Source: Streptomyces sp. CB02959 (GTDB lineage Bacteria; Actinomycetota; Actinomycetes; Streptomycetales; Streptomycetaceae). From it: DNA of 64,000 nt. The notes below the pieces were generated by a model that worked only from the letters and a program-made list of their open reading frames with translations, did no database searches and was not told the DNA's origin. Positions 58,209 to 64,000 of the stretch are shown here, piece after piece; position 1 is the first letter of the stretch; each line of letters starts with the position of its first letter. The position numbers and the translations under genes are program-made. The stretch is taken from positions 1 to 64,000 of the forward strand of contig NZ_NNBP01000034.1 of the NCBI RefSeq assembly GCF_002803155.1, in the 5' to 3' direction.

Positions 58209-59386
58209 CCGGAACACCCTTGATGTCCATCACGTGGACCGACCACGTCACCGGCCGCCGCGGCTATCTCGTCATTGACCGCCTGGTGCGCGGGGTGTCC
58301 AGCGGCGGGCTGCGCATGCGCGCGGGCTGCACGCTGGAGGAGGTCACCGGGCTCGCCCGGGGAATGACGATGAAGGAGGCACTTCACTACGACCCGCAGG
58401 CGCGCTATATCCCGCTCGGCGGCGCCAAGGGCGGCATCGACTGCGACCCGCAGGACCCCGAGGCGTACGGCGTCCTGGTCCGCTATCTGCGTGCCATGCG
58501 TCCGTACATCGAGAACTTCTGGACCACGGGCGAGGATCTCGGTCTGAGCCAGGACATCGTCGACCGGGCCGCCGCCGAGGCGGGCCTGGTGTCGTCCATC
58601 CAGGCCGTCTACCCGCTGCTTGACGACGAGGGGGCCGCCCGGCAGCGGCTGGCCGACGCCTTCGCCGTCGACGTGGATGGCATCGGACTGGACGAACTGG
58701 TCGGCGGCTACGGTGTCGCCGAAGCCGCACTGGCGGCACTCGACCGGGCGGGCGTTCCGTACGCCGGTTCGCGGGTGTCCGTGCAGGGCCTGGGAACCAT
58801 GGGCGGGGCCACCGCGCGCTTCCTCGCCCAGGCGGGACTGCGGATCGTCGCCGTCGCCGACGTCAAGGGCACCATCGCCAACCCCGACGGTCTCGACATC
58901 GAGGCGCTGCTCGCCGCCCGCGACGCGTTCGGCGCGGTGGACCGTACGGCCCTGCGCCCCGGTGACGCCGAACTGCCGGGCGAGGCGTGGTTGGAGGCCG
59001 ACGCCGAGGTGCTCGTGCCGGCCGCCGTCTCGTACTGCGTGAACACCGTCAACCAGCGGCGCATAACCGCCCGCTGGATCGTAGAAGCGGCCAACATGCC
59101 GGTGCTGCCCGAGGCCGAGGAACTGCTGGCGGCGCGCGGTGTCACCGTGCTGCCCGACGTGGTCGTCAACTCCGGTACGAATGCCTGGTGGTGGTGGACA
59201 CTCTTCGGTGACATCGACCCGGATGCCGACGAAGCGTTCACCCATATCCGCCGCTCGATGCGCTCTCTCATCGGCCAGATGCTCGCCCGCGCCGAGGCCG
59301 ACGGCAGCACTCCGCGCGCCGCCGCGCACGCCATCGTCGCCGACCGGCTGCCGGAGATCACCGACCGCTTCGGATGGCACCGATGA
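58205..59386 (+). CDS. Glu/Leu/Phe/Val dehydrogenase family protein
   Basis: The 393-residue product has the amino-acid dehydrogenase fold. The catalytic region is ARGMTMKEALHYDPQARYIP then LGGAKGGIDCDP, with the K-containing glycine-rich motif. FWTTGEDLGLSQDIVD follows, then the NAD-binding domain (SRVSVQGLGTMGGATARFLA) and a C-terminal ADVLVPAA-like segment (AEVLVPAAVSYCVNTVN). It oxidatively deaminates an L-amino acid to the 2-oxo acid with NAD(P)+. TTG at 58205 is preferred: AGGAGG lies seven bases upstream and it overlaps the previous stop. The ATG at 58223 is the alternative. It supplies the substrate for the decarboxylase encoded before it. Confidence 0.82.
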   Translation: MTGTPLMSITWTDHVTGRRGYLVIDRLVRGVSSGGLRMRAGCTLEEVTGLARGMTMKEALHYDPQARYIPLGGAKGGIDCDPQDPEAYGVLVRYLRAMRPYIENFWTTGEDLGLSQDIVDRAAAEAGLVSSIQAVYPLLDDEGAARQRLADAFAVDVDGIGLDELVGGYGVAEAALAALDRAGVPYAGSRVSVQGLGTMGGATARFLAQAGLRIVAVADVKGTIANPDGLDIEALLAARDAFGAVDRTALRPGDAELPGEAWLEADAEVLVPAAVSYCVNTVNQRRITARWIVEAANMPVLPEAEELLAARGVTVLPDVVVNSGTNAWWWWTLFGDIDPDADEAFTHIRRSMRSLIGQMLARAEADGSTPRAAAHAIVADRLPEITDRFGWHR

Positions 59387-61485
59387 CGCAGACCCCGTCG
59401 ACACCGACAGCAACGAGGGCCGCGGCATCGGCCGCTGCTCCGGGCGGGCCCGCCGCCCTCGACGTGCTGTTCGATCCACGCTCGGTCGCTGTCGTCGGCG
59501 CCTCCGAGAATCCGCAGAAGTGGGGTTATTGGCTGGCCACGGGCGCTCTGACCGGTCGTGGCCGCCGGTCCGTCCACTTGGTCAACCGGCGTGGCGGCCG
59601 CCTGCGCGGCGTCCCCTTCCTGCCGAGTCTCGGTGCGCTACCCGGCCCGACCGAGCATGTGGTGGTGGCCGTCCCGCCCGGGCAGGTTCATGGCACCGTC
59701 GTCGAAGGGCTGACGGCCGGTGCCCGCTGCTTCACGGTCATCACCTCCGGCGGCGCCACCGCGGACGAGGAACGCGAGCTCGCCGCACTGATCACCGGCC
59801 ACGGCGCCCGGCTGCTCGGCCCGAACTGCATGGGCGTGGTGGACACCTGCAGTGAACTGCGGCTTTCCTGGGGGGACTTCCCCACCGGTGACGTCGGGCT
59901 GGTCTCACAGAGCGGCAACCTCGCTCTGGAGATCGGACGGCTGCTGGCCCGCTCGGGCCAGGGCTTCTCGCGCTTCGTCTCGCTCGGCAACCAGCGCGAC
60001 ATCGACGCCGCCGACGCGATCGAGGCGCTGATCGCCCACGAGCCGACCCGGGTCATCGCCGCCTACGTGGAGGACTTCCGGGACGGCCGGCGCCTCGTCG
60101 GCGTCCTCACCGCCGCCCGGCAGGCGGGCAAACCGGTGCTGCTGATGGCCGTCGGCCGCAGCGAAGCGTCCGGACGCGCCGCCGCGTCCCACACCGGCGC
60201 CCTGGTCACCGCCCGCGCGACTGTCGCCGCAGCCTGCCGGGAGGCAGGCGCCCTGCTCCTGGACAGTGCGGGCGAACTCGTCGACACCGCCGTCGCCCTG
60301 CTCTCCCCGGCCCTGCCCGCGGGCCCCAAGGTGGCCGTCGCGGGCGACAGCGGCGGCCAGGGTGCACTCGCGGCCGACGCGCTCGCCGTACACGGCCTCA
60401 CCGTCCCGCCCCTGCCTCCGGCGGTCTCCGACATCCTGGCCGCGTGTCTCCCGCCAGGATCCGTACCCGGCAACCCAGTGGATCTGGCCGGTGCGGGCGA
60501 GGCCGACCTCGCGAACTACGCCCGCGTCGCCGACGCCCTGCTCTTCGGCAGCGGCGCCGACGCCGTGCTCCTGACCGGCTACTTCGGGGACTATGCCACC
60601 GCCAATCCGGCGCAAGTGGAACACGAATGCGCCGTGGCCCGCCGGATGGCCGAGTCGGCCCGTGCTTCTGGCGCGACGCTTGTCGTGCACACCATGGCCC
60701 GCGACACCCCCGCCCTGGCAGTCCTGCGCGAGCAGGGAATCCCCGTCCTCGAACGCATCGAGCACGCCTCTGCCGCCCTGGCCAACGCCCTGCGGTGGAC
60801 GACACTGGTGCCACGCCCCGCCATCGAACTCCCCAACCCGGCCGGGGACGCCATCCCAGATGGCGGTTACGAGACGATGCGGGCGCTGCTGCGCTCGTAC
60901 GGCCTGACCTTCCCCAAGGCGGCCTTCGTCACCACCGCCGACGAGGCCGCCCGGTCCGCCCGGCGAATCGGATATCCCCTCGTCCTCAAAGCGATGGGCC
61001 TCGCCCACAAGACCGAGGCAGGCGGTGTCGCCCTGGACCTGCGGGACGAGGGCGCGCTACGGACAGCGTTCGCCCGGATGCGGTCGGCAACCGGCGCGGC
61101 CGGATACGCCGTCGAGGCCATGACCCGGCCGCCCCATGCGGTGGAGCTCATCGCAGGGGTACGGCGCGACCCGGCGTTCGGACTCGTCGCCATGGCCGGC
61201 ATCGGCGGCACCACCGCCGAACTTCTCGGCGACACCGCCCTCGCCCTGGCCCCCCTCACCGACGACGGGGCCCGCGGACTCCTGCTGTCGCTGCGCCACG
61301 CCCCGCTGCTGACCGGCTGGCGCGGTGCTCCTGCCGTCGACCTCGACGCGGCTGCCGCGGCAATAACCGCGCTGGCCCGCTCCGCGGTCGAGCACCCCGA
61401 ACTGTCCGAGATCGAGATCAATCCGCTGCTCGTACACCCCGGCGGAGCCGTCGCGCTCGACGCCCACGGCGTCCTTGCCGGCTGA
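59383..61485 (+). CDS. ADP-forming acyl-CoA synthetase (fused alpha and beta domains)
   Basis: The 700-residue protein fuses the CoA-binding/ligase half and the ATP-grasp half of NDP-forming acyl-CoA synthetases. Visible are a CoA_binding domain (LFDPRSVAVVGASENPQKWG), LLGPNCMGVVDTCSELRLSW and GLVSQSGNLALEIGRLLARS. The phospho-His region ASGRAAASHTGALVTARATV follows, and the ATP-grasp segment LVLKAMGLAHKTEAGGVALD then EIEINPLLVHPGGAVALDAH. It makes acyl-CoA from an acid, ATP and CoA, or runs in reverse to save ATP. The ATGA overlap couples it to the dehydrogenase gene. It would feed or drain the acyl-CoA handled by the acyl-CoA dehydrogenase. Confidence 0.87.
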   Translation: MTQTPSTPTATRAAASAAAPGGPAALDVLFDPRSVAVVGASENPQKWGYWLATGALTGRGRRSVHLVNRRGGRLRGVPFLPSLGALPGPTEHVVVAVPPGQVHGTVVEGLTAGARCFTVITSGGATADEERELAALITGHGARLLGPNCMGVVDTCSELRLSWGDFPTGDVGLVSQSGNLALEIGRLLARSGQGFSRFVSLGNQRDIDAADAIEALIAHEPTRVIAAYVEDFRDGRRLVGVLTAARQAGKPVLLMAVGRSEASGRAAASHTGALVTARATVAAACREAGALLLDSAGELVDTAVALLSPALPAGPKVAVAGDSGGQGALAADALAVHGLTVPPLPPAVSDILAACLPPGSVPGNPVDLAGAGEADLANYARVADALLFGSGADAVLLTGYFGDYATANPAQVEHECAVARRMAESARASGATLVVHTMARDTPALAVLREQGIPVLERIEHASAALANALRWTTLVPRPAIELPNPAGDAIPDGGYETMRALLRSYGLTFPKAAFVTTADEAARSARRIGYPLVLKAMGLAHKTEAGGVALDLRDEGALRTAFARMRSATGAAGYAVEAMTRPPHAVELIAGVRRDPAFGLVAMAGIGGTTAELLGDTALALAPLTDDGARGLLLSLRHAPLLTGWRGAPAVDLDAAAAAITALARSAVEHPELSEIEINPLLVHPGGAVALDAHGVLAG

Positions 61486-61559
61486 AGCACCTCGCCTCAC
61501 CCTCCACCCACCTCCAGCCCAGCCCAGGCCGGTTCCAGGCCCTCCGAAGGGACATCGCT

Positions 61560-62330
61560 GTGTTCACCGATCGCACGTTCATCGTCACCGGTGGTGGTAG
61601 TGGCATCGGCCGCGCCATCGCCCTCGCGCTGGGCGCCGCCGGCGCCTGCGTAGTCGTCACCGGCCGCACTCCGGAAAAGCTGGACGAGACCGTCGCACTC
61701 CTCGGCGAGCAGGGCGCCGACGGCATCGCCGTCCCCACCGACGTCCGCGACCCGGGGGCCGTCGACGCGCTCGTAGACGCCGCAGTCCGCCACTACGGCG
61801 CCGTTCACGGCCTCGTCAACAACGCGGCCGGAAACTTCGTCGCCCCCGGTATCGACCTCAGCCCAAACGGCTGGAAGGCCGTCGTCGACATCGTCCTCAA
61901 CGGTTCCTTCTACTGCACCCGGGCCGTCGCCCGGCAGATGCGCAACCAGGGCACCGGCGGTTCGATCCTCTCCGTCATCGCCAGCTATGCCTGGCACGGC
62001 CACCCCGGCACGGTGCACTCCGCCGCCGCGAAGGCGGGCGTGCTGGCCATGACCCGCACTCTGGCCGTCGAACTCGCCCCGCTCGGCATCCGGCTGAACT
62101 GCATCGCACCCGGTCCGACGGAGACCAAGGGCGCCGGTGCCGCCTTGTGGGCCGACGACACGGCCCGCGCCCACGTCCTCTCATCTGTCCCGGCAGGCCG
62201 CTTCGCCGACCCGACCGAGGTGGCCGACGCCTCGCTCTTCGTACTGGGTGACCGCGCCTCGTACATGACTGGTGAATGCCTCACCCTCGACGGCGGCCAA
62301 TGGCTGGGCAAGCAGGTCTACGGTCAATAG
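61560..62330 (+). CDS. SDR-family 2,4-dienoyl/enoyl-CoA-reductase-like enzyme
   Basis: The 256-residue SDR has TFIVTGGGSGIGRAIALAL, GLVNNAAGNFVAPGIDLSP and LSVIASYAWHGHPGTVHSAA, then AKAGVLAMTRTLAVELAPLG. In the usual YxxxK slot it has His (HSAAAK), the pattern found in mitochondrial-type 2,4-dienoyl-CoA reductases, which lack the classical tyrosine. IRLNCIAPGPTETKGAG is also typical of that group. It probably reduces an unsaturated acyl-CoA with NADPH. GTG at 61560 has GAAGGGA upstream. It ends the operon, 74 bases after the ligase gene, and a terminator follows. Confidence 0.78.
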   Translation: MFTDRTFIVTGGGSGIGRAIALALGAAGACVVVTGRTPEKLDETVALLGEQGADGIAVPTDVRDPGAVDALVDAAVRHYGAVHGLVNNAAGNFVAPGIDLSPNGWKAVVDIVLNGSFYCTRAVARQMRNQGTGGSILSVIASYAWHGHPGTVHSAAAKAGVLAMTRTLAVELAPLGIRLNCIAPGPTETKGAGAALWADDTARAHVLSSVPAGRFADPTEVADASLFVLGDRASYMTGECLTLDGGQWLGKQVYGQ

Positions 62331-62341
62331 CGATCGGCCGC

Positions 62342-62377
62342 CCCGTGCCTGGGCATGGATCCACGTCCAGGCACGGG
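62342..62377. terminator. Bidirectional hairpin terminator
   Basis: CCCGTGCCTGG at 62342-62352 pairs with CCAGGCACGGG at 62367-62377. It lies between the convergent SDR and TetR genes, 12 and 24 bases from their stops. Confidence 0.7.
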
Positions 62378-62400
62378 CGCAGCCACCCGCGCCCCTGGAC

Positions 62401-63012
62401 TCAGCCGGACAGCGCGCCACGCTCCAGTCCGAGTTCGCGGGCGAGGGCATCGTCGACCCACTCCATCATCGACGTGCGCGACAGCGACCCCGGGTAGGCG
62501 GTCATCTGCACGGCCAGCCCGTCCAGCAGGGCGGTCAGCCGCCAGGCGGCGCCCTGCGGATCCTCACACGTGTACTCGCCCGCGTCCGCGCCCTGCCGGA
62601 TCATGTTGGTGAGTGCCGCCTTCCACTGCCGATCCAGGCCCTGGACGACGTCTCGTAGTGCGGGCTCCCGCAGGGACGCCGCCCAGCCCTCGATCCACAG
62701 CCTCCAGCCCTTGGCCTGTCCGGTGGGTGCGTACCAGCGCACGGCGGCGTGCAGGCGCTTCACCGCGCTGCCGCCCCGGCCGAGCAGCCGCCGCAGACGG
62801 GCGAGATCCGCTTCCGCGGCGTACGTGAAGGCCGCTGCGACAAGCTTCTCTTTCGTCTCGAAATGGTAAATGATCAACGCATTGCTGATGCCGAGGGCTG
62901 AGGCGACATCAGCAACCCGGAGCGCCGCAACACCGCGCCGCTCGATCTGATCGACCGCAGCGCGCAGCAGTTCCTCGCGCCGCTCCTCCACGCTCAAACG
63001 CACTCTCGCCAT
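62401..63012 (-). CDS. TetR-family transcriptional regulator
   Basis: The 203-residue repressor has a TetR helix-turn-helix (RREELLRAAVDQIERRGVAA, VADVASALGISNALIIYHFE, TKEKLVAAAF) and a C-terminal ligand-binding domain with WYAPTGQAKGWRLWIEGWAA, typical of BetI/RutR-like regulators of catabolic genes. It is convergent with the acyl-CoA operon and divergent from the APC permease. An ACTAAC-N6-TTCAGT site lies in its own promoter region, and perfect ACTGAA-N6-TTCAGT palindromes lie before the acyl-CoA dehydrogenase gene. Repression of both units, relieved by a pathway intermediate, is the simplest model (inference). Confidence 0.88.
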   Translation of the reverse strand: MARVRLSVEERREELLRAAVDQIERRGVAALRVADVASALGISNALIIYHFETKEKLVAAAFTYAAEADLARLRRLLGRGGSAVKRLHAAVRWYAPTGQAKGWRLWIEGWAASLREPALRDVVQGLDRQWKAALTNMIRQGADAGEYTCEDPQGAAWRLTALLDGLAVQMTAYPGSLSRTSMMEWVDDALARELGLERGALSG

Positions 63013-63078
63013 GGCGTCACATTATCGGTGCCCCGCACACCTCTTGACACCGCCGTATGGCAGCCCCACAGTGCCTCT

Positions 63079-63096
63079 ACTAACTGCACGTTCAGT
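63079..63096. promoter_or_regulatory. TetR-type operator 3 between tetR and permease genes
   Basis: ACTAACTGCACGTTCAGT matches ACTGAA-N6-TTCAGT with two mismatches in the left arm. It lies 20 bases before the permease start, so binding there would affect the permease and probably autoregulate the repressor. Confidence 0.5.
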
Positions 63097-63115
63097 CAGT
63101 TAAGAGGAGTCAACC

Positions 63116-64000
63116 GTGACCCAAGCGCCTCCGTCCCCTGGCCCCGACACTCCGGATCTTTCCGAAGGGTGGGGCGAGCAACGCTCCCGGCTTCACAAGG
63201 ACCTCCGCCGGCGGGATGTGCTCTTCTTCCTCATCTGCACCCTCGTCGGTCTCGACACCATCGGCTCGGTCGCCGCCCAGGGCCCACAGGGCCTGACCTG
63301 GATGGCCATCCTGGCCCTCGCCTTCTTTCTCCCCTACGGCCTGCTGGTCGCCGAGCTCGGCTCGGCGTTCCCCGTGCAGGGCGGCCCCTACGTCTGGACC
63401 CGGCTCGCCTTCGGCCGGCTGACCGCCGGCCTCAACCAGGTGTTGTACTGGATCTCCAACCCTGTCTGGCTCGGCGGCAGTCTGTGCATCATCGCCCTGA
63501 CGGCCTGGGAGGAGTTCTTCACCCCGCTGCCTGGCGTGTGGAAGTACGCGGCTGGGCTCGCTTTCATCTGGATCGGCGCACTGGCGGTCGTGCAGTCCGT
63601 GCGGATTGGCAAGTGGGTTCCCATCGCGGGCGCTGTCGCCCGTATCGTGCTGCTGAGCTTCTTCCTGATCTCGGTGGTCGTCTTCGCCGTGAAGAACGGC
63701 GTGCACGCCCTGCCCGCCGGCCAGTTCACCCCGACCTACGCCGGCTTCGTCGCCCTCGTCCCCGTCCTGATCTTCAACTACGTCGGCTTCGAACTGCCCA
63801 GCTCCGCCGCCGAGGAGATACGCAACCCGCAGCGGGACATCCCCCTGTCCATCCTCCGCTCCGGCCTCGCCTCGCTCGTGCTCTACGGAGGGCCCATCCT
63901 GGGCATCCTCTTCGTCCTGCCGGGCAAGGAAATCGGCACCCTCGGCGGCTTCATCGACGCCTGCAAGGCCGTCTTCACCGTCTACGGAGGCCACATCGCC
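63116..64000 (+). CDS. APC-family amino-acid permease (partial, runs off the window)
   Basis: The frame from GTG 63116 (TQAPPSPGPDTPDLSEGWGE) is open to the last base. It encodes a cytoplasmic N-terminus and about seven membrane helices of an amino-acid/polyamine/organocation permease. Visible are LICTLVGLDTIGSVAAQGPQ, ILALAFFLPYGLLVAELGSA, FPVQGGPYVWTRLAFGRLTA, IFNYVGFELPSSAAEEIRNP and QRDIPLSILRSGL, which carry the family's FPxxGG and E-x-x-NP-R-x-IP patterns. AGAGGAG lies seven bases before the GTG. It probably imports the amino acid consumed by the preceding operon. About half of a typical 450-550 residue permease is present. Confidence 0.88.
   Translation, partial: MTQAPPSPGPDTPDLSEGWGEQRSRLHKDLRRRDVLFFLICTLVGLDTIGSVAAQGPQGLTWMAILALAFFLPYGLLVAELGSAFPVQGGPYVWTRLAFGRLTAGLNQVLYWISNPVWLGGSLCIIALTAWEEFFTPLPGVWKYAAGLAFIWIGALAVVQSVRIGKWVPIAGAVARIVLLSFFLISVVVFAVKNGVHALPAGQFTPTYAGFVALVPVLIFNYVGFELPSSAAEEIRNPQRDIPLSILRSGLASLVLYGGPILGILFVLPGKEIGTLGGFIDACKAVFTVYGGHIA

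Noticed and set aside
58109..59479. 456-residue minus-strand frame across the amino-acid dehydrogenase
   Set aside because: It is antisense to a well-supported gene and has no family features.
60444..62330. 628-residue frame ending in the SDR
   Set aside because: The first 370 residues are an Arg/Pro-rich shadow of the acyl-CoA ligase. The SDR starts at GTG 61560.
63110..63994. 294-residue minus-strand frame at the window end
   Set aside because: It is antisense to the APC permease and is low-complexity (Glu/Gly/Asp-rich).

Overview
The window is high-GC actinobacterial DNA, almost certainly from a Streptomyces or close relative. Supporting signs are a chaplin gene, many NarL- and OmpR-type two-component pairs, GTG/TTG starts, ATGA/GTGA translational overlaps, secreted proteins with actinobacterial signal peptides, and IS families typical of streptomycetes. 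The gene content is accessory: single-purpose clusters are separated by a dense layer of whole, nested and decayed mobile elements, which suggests a chromosome arm or other plastic region. No rRNA, tRNA or CRISPR array was seen.

Layout. 1-640: an IS630 end and fragments of a serine recombinase and an IS630 transposase. 782-5734: an FAD oxidoreductase and MFS transporter pair, divergent from a PLP amino-acid decarboxylase. 5724-7164: a membrane-protein remnant, a chaplin gene, a 112-bp MITE and an SDR fragment. 7218-12061: an NlpC/P60 hydrolase, an SPFH protein, an OmpR regulator and an alanine/glycine symporter, all on the minus strand. 12586-15472: an RsbW-like ATPase and a NarL-type two-component system. 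15571-24886: a mobile-element graveyard with IS481, IS5, two IS630 elements, a group II intron inside an IS630 transposase gene, a complete IS3 and an IS3 remnant. It is interrupted by a DUF1801 gene, a small HTH/HicA-like pair and an alpha/beta hydrolase.

24943-30952: an island bounded by IS remnants that encodes GlpP, a leader terminator, an MFS transporter, a KduD-like SDR, an alkyl-DHAP-synthase-like FAD oxidase and an FGGY kinase. This looks like a self-contained polyol or sugar-acid utilisation operon under G3P-responsive antitermination. 31343-37245: a secreted S33 peptidase, then a MacB-type ABC exporter divergent from its OmpR/histidine-kinase pair. 37601-42731: a TetR fragment cut by an IS5 element, a divergent pair of secreted proteins (NucA/NucB-type nuclease and a possible beta-pore protein), an IS5 remnant and a 5'-truncated zinc-ribbon gene. 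42842-46242: a histidine kinase with an unusual C-terminal ectodomain, its NarL regulator, and a DUF4184 membrane protein. 46611-48279: an IS3 remnant and an IS30 element cutting a serine-hydrolase gene.

48807-53931: two penicillin-binding proteins divergent from a LysR regulator and a coupled beta-lactamase-fold protein, likely a beta-lactam sensing or resistance module. 53956-54851: another IS5-like element. 55438-64000: a tightly coupled catabolic operon of acyl-CoA dehydrogenase, TPP-dependent 2-oxoacid decarboxylase, amino-acid dehydrogenase, ADP-forming acyl-CoA ligase and dienoyl-CoA-reductase-like SDR. It is followed by a TetR repressor divergent from an APC amino-acid permease that runs off the window. 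Repeated ACTGAA-N6-TTCAGT palindromes tie the operon promoter to the TetR/permease promoter.
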